Source: Cryptosporangium phraense (GTDB lineage: Bacteria; Actinomycetota; Actinomycetes; Mycobacteriales; Cryptosporangiaceae). From it: 64,000 nucleotides of DNA. Every line of letters begins with the position of its first letter. The first letter of the stretch is position 1. The position numbers and the translations under genes are program-made. This document shows, one piece after another, positions 16,977 to 26,501 of this stretch. Location of the stretch: assembly GCF_006912135.1 (NCBI RefSeq), contig NZ_VIRS01000005.1:124001-188000 (forward strand), in the 5' to 3' direction. Under the pieces are notes generated by a model. That model was given only the letters and a program-made list of their open reading frames with translations, ran no database searches and had not been told where the DNA came from.

Positions 16977-17444
16977 TCAGGACGCGGACGGGACCGGTGA
17001 CGCCGGGGCCGTGGAGGGCGCTCCCGTGCTCGGGCTGCTCTGGCTGCTCGAGCTGGGCGCGGTGGTCGACGGGTCCGGGCCGGGCTCGTCCCGGTGCCCC
17101 TCGCGGCCACGCTCCCGGCCGTCCCTGTCGCCCAGGTTCTCGCCGCCGTTCCCGTGCCCGCGGCCGTCGACCTGACCGTGTTCGCGGTCGCCCCCGCCGC
17201 GGTGTCCTTCGTCGCCGAGGACAGCAGCCCCGGCGGCGACGACGGCGCCGCCGAACAGGCAGCCGATCACCAAGGCCGCGCCGGCGACCAGCAGCGATAC
17301 CCGTCGTTTCGGTGTCCACCGTCCGCCGGAGAAGCGGAAGCGTCTGCGCGCGGTGGGGGTGCTCGGCGCGGCCGTGGTCGCGGTGGTGTCAGGCGCGGGC
17401 GGGGTCGGCTCGGTGTCGCCCGGGCCCGGTGTCGTTTCACTCAT
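16977..17444 (-). CDS. Small membrane-anchored low-complexity protein, unknown function
   Basis: A 155-residue protein. A Pro/Thr/Ala-rich cytoplasmic N-terminus (about 1-45) is followed by a basic segment and one membrane helix (VSLLVAGAALVIGCLFGGAV, about residues 48-70). The external part is rich in Gly, Asp, Arg and His (GHRGGGDREHGQVDGRGHG), followed by a Ser/Pro/Thr tail. The layout resembles small surface-exposed actinomycete proteins with a possible metal- or polyanion-binding His/Asp stretch, which is speculative. The ATG at 17444 has no strong ribosome site. Nothing nearby indicates its job. Confidence 0.55.
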   Translation of the reverse strand: MSETTPGPGDTEPTPPAPDTTATTAAPSTPTARRRFRFSGGRWTPKRRVSLLVAGAALVIGCLFGGAVVAAGAAVLGDEGHRGGGDREHGQVDGRGHGNGGENLGDRDGRERGREGHRDEPGPDPSTTAPSSSSQSSPSTGAPSTAPASPVPSAS

Positions 17445-17522
17445 ACCGTCAGCGTCGGCGGCGGCTCTAAGAGGGTCTGACTCGTGTGAATAAGAAAGCG
17501 CTAAGAGCGGTGAGGACGCGAG

Positions 17523-18497
17523 CTAGGCGGCTAGTTGGACCCGGGGATTCCGCTGCGTCGTCCAGCAGACGAGCCCGACCGGCAGGACCATCCAGCAGGA
17601 CAGAAAGCGATAGATCAGTACGGCCGCGGTGGCGGGCGCCAACGGCGCACCGGCCGTGGTGAGCGCGAGAATCAGGCTGGCCTCGATGACGCCGACGCCT
17701 CCCGGCGTGATCGGGATCTGGCGGACGAGCTGCGCGGCGAGGTATCCGGCGACCACCGCGTGGGCCGGGACGGTGAGGTCGACCGCGTGCAGGGCGGCGA
17801 GCAGACACGCCAAATCGGTGAGCCAGTTGACGATCGCCAGCGCGAGCACTCCGAGCCAGCGGCGCGGGGGAACGGTCCGGGCCAGCGCGGTGGTCTCGCG
17901 CACCGCGCGGACGACGCGCCCGGCCCGGGACGAGGGCAGCGCCGTGCTCGGCCCGCCTGCCCGCTGCGGACGCCGGGAGTAGGCCCACCCGACCAGCAGC
18001 ACGAGCGCTCCGGCGAGTACACCGGCCAGCATCCGCGCTCCGAGGCTCAGCCAGCTCAGCGCGTCCCCGCCGTAGAGGACCAGCAATCCCGCGGTCGAGG
18101 CGACACCGGACAGGACCATGACCGCGGCGGCGACCGACTTGCTCGCTCCGCGGACACAGAACTGCTGGAAGGTATAGCCCGCCGAGACGACCGAGCCGGC
18201 CGGCAGCGCGGAGGACATCGCGGTGTGCGCGTAGGTCACCGCCAGTGAGACCAGCGCCGACATCCGCACCCCGAACCCGGCGAGCAGATGGCGCTGCTGT
18301 TCGGCGAACGCCGCCATCGAGAGCACCTGGAGCACCAGGGCGGCGGCGAGCCAGATCGGGCTGGCCTGCCGCAGCACCGCCCACGCCGAGGCCGCGTCCG
18401 GCAGGTGACCGCGCAGCTCCACGACCGCGAGCGCGACTCCGACGACCACCAGCATCAGCCGTAGCCAGCGACGGAACCGGTTCGGGACGCGGTGCAT
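17523..18497 (-). CDS. YbhN/AglD-type integral membrane protein (LPG synthase TM-domain family)
   Basis: A 324-residue polytopic protein of the lysylphosphatidylglycerol-synthase transmembrane (UPF0104) family. It has about eight membrane segments and the conserved C-terminal RQIPITPGGVGVIEASLI segment. Family members are flippase-like domains; the substrate of this stand-alone form is unknown. The ATG at 18497 gives the family-typical start RWLRLMLVVVGVALAVVELR. The frame runs further upstream into the histidine kinase gene but without homology. It lies just downstream of, and possibly co-transcribed with, the two-component pair. Confidence 0.85.
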   Translation of the reverse strand: MHRVPNRFRRWLRLMLVVVGVALAVVELRGHLPDAASAWAVLRQASPIWLAAALVLQVLSMAAFAEQQRHLLAGFGVRMSALVSLAVTYAHTAMSSALPAGSVVSAGYTFQQFCVRGASKSVAAAVMVLSGVASTAGLLVLYGGDALSWLSLGARMLAGVLAGALVLLVGWAYSRRPQRAGGPSTALPSSRAGRVVRAVRETTALARTVPPRRWLGVLALAIVNWLTDLACLLAALHAVDLTVPAHAVVAGYLAAQLVRQIPITPGGVGVIEASLILALTTAGAPLAPATAAVLIYRFLSCWMVLPVGLVCWTTQRNPRVQLAA

Positions 18498-18574
18498 GGA
18501 CGGATCCGATCCTGTGCGGGAGCTGGACGTTCCCCAGGTTCGGCACCGACCGTGAGAAGCGTGCGCGCGGCAGC

Positions 18575-20002
18575 CTAAGAAACGGATGAAGATCGCGCGC
18601 ACGGCAGCCGGATGGCTATCACGGTGCCGTGCGGCGGCACGGAATCGACCATGACCGTCCCACCGTGTTGCGCCGCGGTCTGTGCGACGATCGCCAGGCC
18701 CAGGCCCGATCCGGGTGTCCCGCGGGCGGCCGTGGCTCGGTAGAAGCGCTCGAAGACGTGCGGCTGGTCGACGGGGTCGATGCCTGGACCGTCGTCGGTC
18801 ACGGTGAGCAGGCACCCGTCGGCGTCGACGCGCAGTTCGGTGCGAACCGTCCCGCCCGGCGGGCTCCATTTGGCGGCGTTGTCCAACACGTTGACCGCCA
18901 TTCGCTCCAGCTCGCCCGGCCGGCCCGAGATCACGGCGGAGCCCAGCTCGGCGGTGAACGTGAGGCCAGGTGCCCGGATGCGCACGCGGTTCACCGCGGC
19001 CGCGACCACGTCGGCCAGGTCGACCGGCTCGATCTCCTCCCGGGTGGTGTCCTCGCGGGCCAGGTCGACGAGCTCGGTCGTGAGCGTGGCCAACTCGGCC
19101 ACCTGCGCGTCCAGATCACGCAGCAGGTTCGCCCGTTCCTCCGGTGGGAGCCGGTGGGCGCGCTCCGGGTGGCGTTCCACGGCCAGTAGGAGCTCGATGT
19201 TGGTGCGGATGCTGGTCAGCGGCGTCCGCAGTTCGTGTCCGGCGTCCTCGACGAGGCTGCGCTGCGCACGGCGGGAACTCTCGATCGCAGTGAGCATCGT
19301 GTTCACCGACCGGCCGAGCCTCGCTATCTCGTCGTCACCGGCGACCGGGACCGGACGGGTGAGGTCGGTCGTGGCCGCGACCTCCTCGACCGCCGTCGTC
19401 AATTCCTGGACCGGTCGGAGGCCGGCTCGGGCGACCACCCGACCGAGCCACACCGCGCCTCCGACGCCGAGCAGGGTCGCGACGGCCAGCGCGACCCCGA
19501 ACATCGTCAGCGTGTTGTTCCCCGGGTCTTCGTTGACCGCGACCTGCACCGCGCCTCCACCGGTCGCCGGCACGGTCAGCATCCGGTAGCTGTCGCCGTC
19601 GAGCGTCACGTCTTCCTGCACCGATCGACGCTGACCGGCGGCGACCCGGCGGGCGTCGGCGCTGATCGGCAACCCGACGCTGGAGTCGGTCAGGACGCCG
19701 CCGGCCGCGTCGAGGATCTGCCAGCGGGGACCGAGCTGGTGCCGTCCGCGGTGGCCGCCCTCCGGTCGGCCGTCTACCTCGGGCAGCGTCGCCGAACCAG
19801 CCAGCCACTGCTGCGGCTGCGCCGCGATCGCGTCCGCGTCGGTGGTCAGCTCGGACTGCACCTGGTGCTGCTGGATCTCCGCGACGGCCAGCCAGGAGGC
19901 CATCGCCAGACACACGACCGCCCCACCCACCGCAACGGTGATCAACAGCGACAGGCGCGTGTGCAGCGTCCGCGAGCGCCACCACCGCGCGAGTGCGGTC
20001 AC
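18575..20002 (-). CDS. Sensor histidine kinase (MprB/OmpR-partner type)
   Basis: A 475-residue kinase with a helix near residues 15-40, an extracellular sensor to about 160, a second helix, HAMP, then the phosphoacceptor motif [12 protein letters not shown] near residue 255. The ATPase domain shows N box [14 protein letters not shown]1 DDGPGID, F box ERFYRA and G2 GSGLGLAI. All catalytic boxes are intact. The GTG start overlaps the stop of the response regulator gene upstream (GTGA), so the pair is coupled. The TM-linked cell-envelope context suggests envelope sensing; the signal is unknown. Confidence 0.93.
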   Translation of the reverse strand: MTALARWWRSRTLHTRLSLLITVAVGGAVVCLAMASWLAVAEIQQHQVQSELTTDADAIAAQPQQWLAGSATLPEVDGRPEGGHRGRHQLGPRWQILDAAGGVLTDSSVGLPISADARRVAAGQRRSVQEDVTLDGDSYRMLTVPATGGGAVQVAVNEDPGNNTLTMFGVALAVATLLGVGGAVWLGRVVARAGLRPVQELTTAVEEVAATTDLTRPVPVAGDDEIARLGRSVNTMLTAIESSRRAQRSLVEDAGHELRTPLTSIRTNIELLLAVERHPERAHRLPPEERANLLRDLDAQVAELATLTTELVDLAREDTTREEIEPVDLADVVAAAVNRVRIRAPGLTFTAELGSAVISGRPGELERMAVNVLDNAAKWSPPGGTVRTELRVDADGCLLTVTDDGPGIDPVDQPHVFERFYRATAARGTPGSGLGLAIVAQTAAQHGGTVMVDSVPPHGTVIAIRLPCARSSSVS

Positions 20003-20736
20003 AGTGGCTCCTCCCGGAGTACGAACCCGACGCCGCGCACGGTGTGCAGCAGTCGGGGGGCGCCGTCCTCCTCCAGCTTCCGGCGCAGATAGCCCAGGTA
20101 GACATGCACGCTGTTGGACGTCTCACCGAAGTCGTAGCCCCAGACCCGCTCGAACAACACCGACCGGGTCAACACCTGCCGCGGGTTCCGCAGGAACACT
20201 TCGAGGATCGAGAACTCGGTGCGGGTCAGCCGTACCGGCCGCTCGCCTCGCCACACCTCGCGGGTACCAGGATTCAGCCGAAGGTCCGCGAACGTCAGCG
20301 CCCCTTCCCCCGCCACGGCCACGGCCGGCTCGGAGGCAAGAGCCGGTTCAGCAGCGGAACTCGGCCCGGAGGAGAGCAACGAGCGACGCAGCAGCGCCCG
20401 CAGCCGGGCCAGCAACTCCTGCAGCGCGAAAGGCTTGACCAGGTAGTCGTCGGCACCGGCATCGAGCCCCGCCACCCGGTCGCCGACGCTGTCCCGCGCG
20501 GTCAGCATCAGCACCGGCAACAGCACGCCCTCGGCTCGCAGCCGCCGACAAGTCTCCAACCCGTCGAGCTCGGGCATGCTGACGTCGAGAATCATGGCGT
20601 CGGGTTCGACCGAGGCGACCGCGGCCAGCGCGGCGAGCCCGTCCCGCGCCGTCTCGACCTCGTGGCCTTCGAACCGGAGCGTGCGGGCCAACGAGTTCCG
20701 CACGGCCTCGTCGTCGTCCACCACCAGAATCCGCAT
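19999..20736 (-). CDS. OmpR-family response regulator
   Basis: A 245-residue regulator. The receiver domain has the acidic pair DDD in [10 protein letters not shown], the phospho-Asp in [10 protein letters not shown] near residue 51 and Lys in [12 protein letters not shown] near 101. A linker of about 40 residues is followed by a winged-helix output domain ending in RGVGFVLRE. The start at 20736 is preferred because AAAGG lies six bases upstream and MRILVVDD is the usual N-terminus; a GTG/ATG further upstream adds nine residues. It partners the kinase encoded next. Confidence 0.93.
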   Translation of the reverse strand: MRILVVDDDEAVRNSLARTLRFEGHEVETARDGLAALAAVASVEPDAMILDVSMPELDGLETCRRLRAEGVLLPVLMLTARDSVGDRVAGLDAGADDYLVKPFALQELLARLRALLRRSLLSSGPSSAAEPALASEPAVAVAGEGALTFADLRLNPGTREVWRGERPVRLTRTEFSILEVFLRNPRQVLTRSVLFERVWGYDFGETSNSVHVYLGYLRRKLEEDGAPRLLHTVRGVGFVLREEPL

Positions 20737-20991
20737 GTCAACCTTTCGTCGCCACCTGCTCACGCTCCGGACCGGGAAGGCTGGGCTCAGCGTTGCACGC
20801 GCCTCGTGCCGAGTCCCGTAGGCGACGGCGCCGCGGTCCGGTCGGTCGTTGCTTCGTCACCATCGGTGCCGCCTATGAAGGCAGCAGGGCGCGCCGGCTA
20901 AGAAGATCGTGAGGATCGGATGGCTGCGCGGAGCCGGCGACCGGCGGACGAGGCCGGCCGCTCGAGCGACGCGCCGGAGTGGTCCGACTAC

Positions 20992-23640
20992 TCAGGCCAG
21001 GTCCCGGAGGGCGCCGACTCCGCGCCGGCCCGCTACCCGGATGGCTCCGGCCGTCACCACCGCGACGCAGGCCAGCACGATCGCCGCGAGGCCGCCCAGA
21101 TACGCCCAGGGCACGGTGATCACGGACGGCGGTGGGTCGAATACACCGGCGAGGATGCTCACCAGCAGCTGGGTGAGGAGGCCGCCGAGGAGCGCCCCGA
21201 ACCCGAGGCCTGCGATGGCGAGCACCCCGGATTCGCCGACCACCGCCGCGCTCACGTGCCGTCGCTGGGCCCCGACGGCGCTCATGATCGCCAGAGATCG
21301 GCGGCGTTCGTTCAGGCCCAGCGCGAGCACGAGGCCGGCGGAGGCGGCGGCCAGTATCAGCGCGTAGGCGAGTTCGATCCGGGTCAGGCCGCTGAGATCG
21401 ACGGACGTCAGGCTCGAACCGATGTGCCCGCGCACGGTCGCGATGTCGGTGACCGCCGCCAGGGGCCCGACCGCTTCTCGCACCCGCGAGGCGACGGCGG
21501 TCGATTCGCCGTTGCCGGCGTCGATCAAGAACGTCCCGACCGCGTCGCTGCCGGTTCGCTGCGCGACGTACGACGCGTTCGCGACGAGGAAGCTGTCCTT
21601 CGGCGCCGTCGGGAACTCGGCCACGATGCCGACGTAGTGGAACGGCACGGTCACCTGACCGTGCGTGCGCCCGTCGACCAGCCGGAGATTGATGCGGTCC
21701 CCGAGCCGCAGCTGATAGTCCTTGACGGTCTCCGAGCTGACGAGGACCGAGTCCGGTTCCGCAGCCAGCATCCGCATCAGCGACGCCGCGGTGCCGCCGG
21801 CCAGGAAGTAGGCGTCCTGGAGTGCGGTGACCGACCGGATCGTCGACGGCTGGACGCCGTAGAGGTCTTGCAGGTCGGTACCGACGTAGGCGTAGCGGTG
21901 CTGGACGGGCTCCACTGCCCGGACACCGTGAATCCGGGCGAGGCTCTGCGCGTACCCCGGGCCGACCGTGGTTCCGGGCGACTCGGCCACCGTGACGTCG
22001 GCACCATTCGTCAGCAGGGCGTCGGCTTCGGCCTGTGCCCGGTAGGTGGCGTTGAAGCCGGCCGTGGAAATCGCGAAGGCCAGCGACATCGCGAGCAGCA
22101 CCACGGCGGCGACCAACGGTCGTCGCTGCCGGCCGATGCCGGCCGCCAGCAACGGCGCGGCCCCCGCGGCGAGCGGCCGAAGTAGCCAGGCGACCAGCCG
22201 GCGGCCGCGGCCGAGGACGAGGTCGGCGAGCCGCCAGATCACCAGACCACCGCCGAGCCACAGCAGCGCCGGGGCGGCCAGCGCCCAGTACGACACGACG
22301 ATGGTCGGCACCCCCTCGGGGGCGAGCACCAGCTGGTAGTTGTTGTGCCCGGCCGCGGTGAACACGAGGACAGCTCCGAGCAGCGCGACGGCGTCGAGCC
22401 CGTAGCGCGCCCAGGGTGGCAGGCGGACCCCCACCGGGACAACCGTGTTCGCTTGGTGAACGGTGTGCCGGCCGACATCGCGCCGAGCCGGCCGGAGCAG
22501 CGTGCCCGCGGTGATCAGTACCCCGGTACCGACGGCCGCCGCGATCCACGGGAGATCGATCCCGACCGAGAACACGGTCGCTCCGGCGACCAGAGCGACC
22601 GCAGTCCCGACGCCGCAGCCGAACAGGCCGACGACCACCGACTCGAGCGTCACCAGTCGCAGCAGCTCCGGTTGGGACACGCCCCGGATTCGGAGGAGCG
22701 CCTGCTCTCGACGGCGCCGCCCGGCGCCGGCGTGGGCGACCGCAGCCGTCAAGAGGGTCGCGAGCACGGCTCCCGGCAAGCCGAGGAACACGAACAAGAT
22801 CTGCGCATACCCGGAGTCGCTGCGGGCCGCATCGAGTGCGGCGGCCAGGTTGTCGCCGACCAGCACCGACCCCGCACCGCGGACCTCCAGCCGACGGGCC
22901 GCGGCGGTCGACGCGGTATAGGCGGCCGCCGGATCGGCCGGCAGACGATGGGTACGGGCGGCATGGATCTGAACGGTGACGAGGTCGGGCCGCGTCCGCT
23001 GCACCGGCGCGGCGAACGTCCGGTACAACGCCGACGGTAGGACGACCACATTGTCCGGAGGCGCGGTCGGCTGCGCGCCCGCCGGTGCGCCGACGGTCTG
23101 GAAGAGCGAGTTGGCCTGGGGAAAATCGACGATTCCGGCGACGGTGACGAGCAGCGGCGCGGCTCCGTCGCGCGCGATCGCCACCCGGGAGCCCGGGCCG
23201 GCATGCAGGTTGGACGCGGTCTGCTGAGCGAGCAGTACCCCCTCGGACGCCCCGGTCAGTACGCGGAGCTGATCAGGGAAGGCCGTCCGGTAGGTCGACG
23301 GTAGCCCGAGCACGACGCCGCTTCCGGTGGTCTGCGTGCTGCCGTCGATCGTGGTGCTGAGCCCCGGCACCTGAGTGAAGCCGACAACCTCGGTGTGCCG
23401 GACGCCCGGCTCGCGGGCGACGAGGCCCGCGGCCGTCGAAGCGGAGGCGTCTCCGGTCACCTGGACCTGCCAGTCCACCGCGATCGACGAGACCGCGCGG
23501 CTGGTCATGGTGGCCTTGGCCGACGAGATGAAAGCGCCGAGGCTCGCCAGCAACGAGACCGCGAGGGCGACCCCGAGCGCCGGTCCGACCAGGCGCCACG
23601 GCTGCCGGCGTACCAGTCCGGCCAGCCACAAGCGGTTCAT
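20992..23640 (-). CDS. FtsX-type ABC transporter permease
   Basis: An 882-residue permease with two FtsX-like units: an N-terminal helix (residues 15-37), a large extracellular MacB-like loop, a central cluster of helices, a second extracellular domain and C-terminal helices. This is the long form used in lipoprotein-release or antimicrobial-peptide-type exporters. The ATG at 23640 overlaps the stop of the second ATPase gene (ATGA). It is the last gene of a five-gene overlapping operon that starts with a response regulator. The substrate may be a lipoprotein, peptide or envelope component; context does not decide. Confidence 0.88.
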   Translation of the reverse strand: MNRLWLAGLVRRQPWRLVGPALGVALAVSLLASLGAFISSAKATMTSRAVSSIAVDWQVQVTGDASASTAAGLVAREPGVRHTEVVGFTQVPGLSTTIDGSTQTTGSGVVLGLPSTYRTAFPDQLRVLTGASEGVLLAQQTASNLHAGPGSRVAIARDGAAPLLVTVAGIVDFPQANSLFQTVGAPAGAQPTAPPDNVVVLPSALYRTFAAPVQRTRPDLVTVQIHAARTHRLPADPAAAYTASTAAARRLEVRGAGSVLVGDNLAAALDAARSDSGYAQILFVFLGLPGAVLATLLTAAVAHAGAGRRRREQALLRIRGVSQPELLRLVTLESVVVGLFGCGVGTAVALVAGATVFSVGIDLPWIAAAVGTGVLITAGTLLRPARRDVGRHTVHQANTVVPVGVRLPPWARYGLDAVALLGAVLVFTAAGHNNYQLVLAPEGVPTIVVSYWALAAPALLWLGGGLVIWRLADLVLGRGRRLVAWLLRPLAAGAAPLLAAGIGRQRRPLVAAVVLLAMSLAFAISTAGFNATYRAQAEADALLTNGADVTVAESPGTTVGPGYAQSLARIHGVRAVEPVQHRYAYVGTDLQDLYGVQPSTIRSVTALQDAYFLAGGTAASLMRMLAAEPDSVLVSSETVKDYQLRLGDRINLRLVDGRTHGQVTVPFHYVGIVAEFPTAPKDSFLVANASYVAQRTGSDAVGTFLIDAGNGESTAVASRVREAVGPLAAVTDIATVRGHIGSSLTSVDLSGLTRIELAYALILAAASAGLVLALGLNERRRSLAIMSAVGAQRRHVSAAVVGESGVLAIAGLGFGALLGGLLTQLLVSILAGVFDPPPSVITVPWAYLGGLAAIVLACVAVVTAGAIRVAGRRGVGALRDLA

Positions 23641-24296
23641 AGCGTGATCGCCTGGGATCGCAGCCGGCCGTCCTCGACCTGCCAGCGAGCTTCCAGGCTG
23701 CCGCCCACCGCCGGGTCGTGGGTGGCGATCACCAGAGCGGCCCCGAGATCGTCGCTGACCCGGAGCAGGACGTCGATGATGCGACCGGCCGTCGCGCGAT
23801 CGAGCTTGCTGGTCGGCTCGTCGGCCAGGATCAGCCGCGGCCGGCAGGCCACGACGCGGGCGATGACGGCCCGCTGCGCCTGGCCGCCGGACACCTCCTG
23901 CGGCAGGGCGTCGCCCAGGTTGGCGACACCGACCAGATCCAGCGCGTCGCGGCCCCGCTCCGCTGCCTCCACGACGGGCATCCCGGCGAACGTCAGCGGT
24001 AAGGCCACGTTCTCGAGCACCGTCAGAGCCGGCACCAGGGCAGGCTCCTGGAAAATCAGGCCGACACGCTCGGGGTCGCGGGGTGAGCCCTCCAGGCCGT
24101 TCCAGCTGACGTCTCCCGACGTCACCCGCACGAGACCGGCGAACACGTGCAGCAGGCTCGATTTCCCCGAGCCCGACGGTCCCATCACCGCCACCTGATC
24201 GCCGGCCTCGACCAGGCAGTCGACCTCGGCCAGCGCCGTCACGCCGGCCCCGTAGGTCAGGCCAGCGCCCACGCACCGGACGAGCGGCGCGGTCAT
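23637..24296 (-). CDS. ABC transporter ATP-binding protein (LolD/MacB type), second of two
   Basis: A 219-residue ATPase. Walker A GPSGSGKSS is near residue 37, the Q-loop in IFQEPALVPALTVLENV, the signature VSGGQAQR near 133, Walker B LILADEPTSKLD near 152 and the H-loop IATHDPAV. In the signature the usual LSGGQ is VSGGQ. It overlaps the first ATPase gene and the permease gene by four bases each. Two separate ATPases for one FtsX-type permease suggest a heterodimeric nucleotide-binding pair. Confidence 0.92.
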   Translation of the reverse strand: MTAPLVRCVGAGLTYGAGVTALAEVDCLVEAGDQVAVMGPSGSGKSSLLHVFAGLVRVTSGDVSWNGLEGSPRDPERVGLIFQEPALVPALTVLENVALPLTFAGMPVVEAAERGRDALDLVGVANLGDALPQEVSGGQAQRAVIARVVACRPRLILADEPTSKLDRATAGRIIDVLLRVSDDLGAALVIATHDPAVGGSLEARWQVEDGRLRSQAITL

Positions 24297-24928
24297 CGGA
24301 GTTCCCCGTCCTCGAGGCTCAGTACCCGGTCGGCGGCATCCGCTACGGCGTTGCTGTGGCTGGCAATCAGCAGCGCCGTGCCGCTCTCCGCACGCCGGTG
24401 CAGCAGGTCGAGCACCTGCCGCTCGGTCGTCGCGTCGAGCTCGCCGGTCGGTTCGTCGGCGAGCAGGATCACCGGGTCGTTGGCCAGCGCGACAGCCAGA
24501 CCGGCCCGGACACTCTCCCCTCCGGACAGCGCTTCGGGAAACGCGTCGGCGCGGTGGCCGATGCCCAGGCCGGCGAGGTGGGACAGCGATCTGGTCCCGC
24601 GCTGCACCAGCCGGACGTTCTGCGCGACCGTGAGGTGCGGAAAGAGATTCCCGCTCTGGGCCAGTACCCCGACGCGGCCGGCCCGGAGCCGGGCTCGCTC
24701 CGCCTCCGGCCGACGGGAGAGCCTCTCCCCCGCCAGCCGCACGACTCCTCCGTCGGGCTCGTCGAGGCCGGCGAGGCACTGCAGCAGCGTGGACTTCCCC
24801 GAGCCGGACGGGCCGACGAGCGCCACGAATTCCCCCGCTTCCACACTGAGCGACACCCCGCGCAGCGCGTGGGTCTCGTCGTCTCCGGCGTGGAAGAAGC
24901 GGTACAGGTTCTCGGCCACGATCGTCAT
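24293..24928 (-). CDS. ABC transporter ATP-binding protein (LolD/MacB type), first of two
   Basis: A 211-residue ATPase. Walker A GPSGSGKST is near residue 37, the signature LSGGESVRAG near 131, Walker B VILLADEPTGELD near 150 and the H-loop IASHSNAV. It differs from its neighbour in the Q-loop region (LAQSGNLFPHLTV). The ATG at 24928 (MTIVAENLYRFF) overlaps the stop of the lipoprotein gene by four bases; the longer frame upstream is inside that gene. It is part of the overlapping exporter operon. Confidence 0.92.
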   Translation of the reverse strand: MTIVAENLYRFFHAGDDETHALRGVSLSVEAGEFVALVGPSGSGKSTLLQCLAGLDEPDGGVVRLAGERLSRRPEAERARLRAGRVGVLAQSGNLFPHLTVAQNVRLVQRGTRSLSHLAGLGIGHRADAFPEALSGGESVRAGLAVALANDPVILLADEPTGELDATTERQVLDLLHRRAESGTALLIASHSNAVADAADRVLSLEDGELR

Positions 24929-25554
24929 GTCCACGCGAAAGAGTCGGTGACGATGCGCCACGGGTCGACGTTGTCCGCGCCGACCGGCGCGGCCAGCGTC
25001 AGGATCACCTCGGTGCCGGAACGCCAGAATTCGTACCGCTCGACGTCCTGCTCGGCGACCTTGCCGGTGACGGCGTTCACCGCGGACCGAGCGCGGTAGG
25101 TGAGAAGCACGGCCGTCCCGCTGCGCCGCCGCACCGTGCGGACCGAGCCGGCGCGGTAGCCGTCCACCGACGTCTCGATCGCCGACAGCTCGTGGGCCCG
25201 CGCACCAGCCGGCGTCGGAGCGGTCGCGCTCGGAGCGGTGGTGATCGTGACGCTGTTGTACTTGTCGGCGAAGACGACCTCACCGGCGTTCGTGGTTCGC
25301 GCCCATCCCTCCGGCACCTTCACGGTGTAGCCGGAGCCTCGGTACGCGACGAAGGCTTGATCGTCCGGGATGTCGCCCGGCGGATTCACCTCCACCTGCG
25401 GCGAGGTTCCGGACGACGGCCCGGCCGCCGCCGATGACGAAGACGCCGTCGGCGCCGACGACGACTCGGCCGGCGAATCCGACGACGCACTGCAGCCGGC
25501 CAGCGCCAGGCCCACACCGAGCCCGGCCACCACCGTCCGCGTCACTATCCTCAC
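24925..25554 (-). CDS. Exporter-associated lipoprotein
   Basis: A 209-residue secreted lipoprotein. The signal (residues 1-20) ends in the lipobox LALAGC. A Ser/Ala-rich linker of about 35 residues is followed by a compact domain from GYTVKVPEGWARTT to VTDSFAWT, resembling PsbP/LpqN-like actinobacterial lipoproteins. The GTG at 25554 has AGGAGG eight bases upstream. It overlaps the response regulator stop (GTGA) and the first ATPase start (ATGA). It probably acts outside the membrane with the FtsX-type exporter, as a substrate-handling or sensing partner. Confidence 0.82.
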   Translation of the reverse strand: MRIVTRTVVAGLGVGLALAGCSASSDSPAESSSAPTASSSSAAAGPSSGTSPQVEVNPPGDIPDDQAFVAYRGSGYTVKVPEGWARTTNAGEVVFADKYNSVTITTAPSATAPTPAGARAHELSAIETSVDGYRAGSVRTVRRRSGTAVLLTYRARSAVNAVTGKVAEQDVERYEFWRSGTEVILTLAAPVGADNVDPWRIVTDSFAWT

Positions 25555-26378
25555 GACGACCGCCTCCTCGGCTCGCTTTCTGTCCTCGGATCGGACGCTA
25601 GGAGCCGACCGGCAATCGGACGCTCGGGCGGTGGTAACCGCCCGGCAAACTCTTCCCGTTCCAGGCGGTAACCGTGGCCTCGCAGCGTCGTCAGGATCGG
25701 CGCGCGAACACCGGCGATCTGCTCGGCGTCGCCCAGCCGGCGGCGGACCGCGGCGACGTGCACGTCGAGCGTTTTCGTCGACCCGAACCAGTTCTCGTCC
25801 CACACGTCCGCCATCAGCGTTTCCCGGCGGACGGCCTCACCGGCGGACGCGATCAGGCGCGTCAGGAGGTCGAATTCGCGCGCGCGGAGCGCGACCTCGG
25901 TCTCGCCGAGCGTGCACCGGCGGGCCGCGCGGTCGATGGTCAGGTGACCCACCTGATAGGCGTCCTGGCCGACGCGCTGGGCGGCCCCGCCGCGGCGGAT
26001 GTGCGCGCGCAGGCGCGCCAGGAGCTCGGCCAGCCGGAACGGCTTGGTCAGGTAGTCGTCGGCCCCGGCTTCGAGTCCGACGACGACGTCGATCTCGTCG
26101 GTGCGCGCGGAGAGGATGACGACGACGGCATTCGGTACCGTCGCGCGGAGCCTCCGGGTCACCTCGAGTCCGTCCAGGTCCGGCAGCCCGAGGTCGACCA
26201 GGACGAGGTCCGGCGGGGTCCGGACGGCGGCGGACAGCGCGCCGCGGCCGGTGGTCTCCCACGCGACGGTGTATCCCTGCGCGGCGAGCGCACGACGCAG
26301 GGTCGGGCCGATCACCGGATCGTCCTCCACGAGGAGGAGACCGGCGGTATCAGGCAATGAGCACCAGCCCGACGGCAC
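25551..26378 (-). CDS. OmpR-family response regulator heading the ABC exporter operon
   Basis: The receiver domain begins at LLLVEDDPVIG, with phospho-Asp in LVLVDLGLPDLDG and Lys in YLTKPFRLAELL. A winged-helix domain ends in LRGHGYRLER and is followed by a short Arg/Pro-rich tail. The start is uncertain: GTG at 26378 or TTG at 26357 would suit the family, while ATG codons up to 26480 add residues with no homology that overlap a UppP-like remnant in another frame. No partner kinase is intact; a kinase remnant lies immediately upstream. It overlaps the lipoprotein gene by four bases. Confidence 0.85.
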   Translation of the reverse strand: MPSGWCSLPDTAGLLLVEDDPVIGPTLRRALAAQGYTVAWETTGRGALSAAVRTPPDLVLVDLGLPDLDGLEVTRRLRATVPNAVVVILSARTDEIDVVVGLEAGADDYLTKPFRLAELLARLRAHIRRGGAAQRVGQDAYQVGHLTIDRAARRCTLGETEVALRAREFDLLTRLIASAGEAVRRETLMADVWDENWFGSTKTLDVHVAAVRRRLGDAEQIAGVRAPILTTLRGHGYRLEREEFAGRLPPPERPIAGRLLASDPRTESEPRRRSS

Positions 26379-26415
26379 CGGCCGCGATGCGGTAGAGACC
26401 GAACGGGTGACGCTC
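26350..26415 (-). pseudogene. C-terminal remnant of undecaprenyl-diphosphatase (UppP/BacA)
   Basis: In the frame ending at TGA 26350-26352 the sequence reads HPFGLYRIAAGAVGLVLIA. This matches the conserved C-terminal PFxxYRIxLG segment of UppP. Upstream in this frame the homology is lost in an Arg-rich run. It overlaps the possible N-terminus of the response regulator in another frame, which helps to place that start downstream. Confidence 0.45.
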
Positions 26416-26501
26416 TGGAGCTCGCCGACGACGACGGCCTCCGGATACGTGATCGACATGCGCGGCAGCCTGCCGGGCACGACCTGACGAGAACCTGATG
26501 C

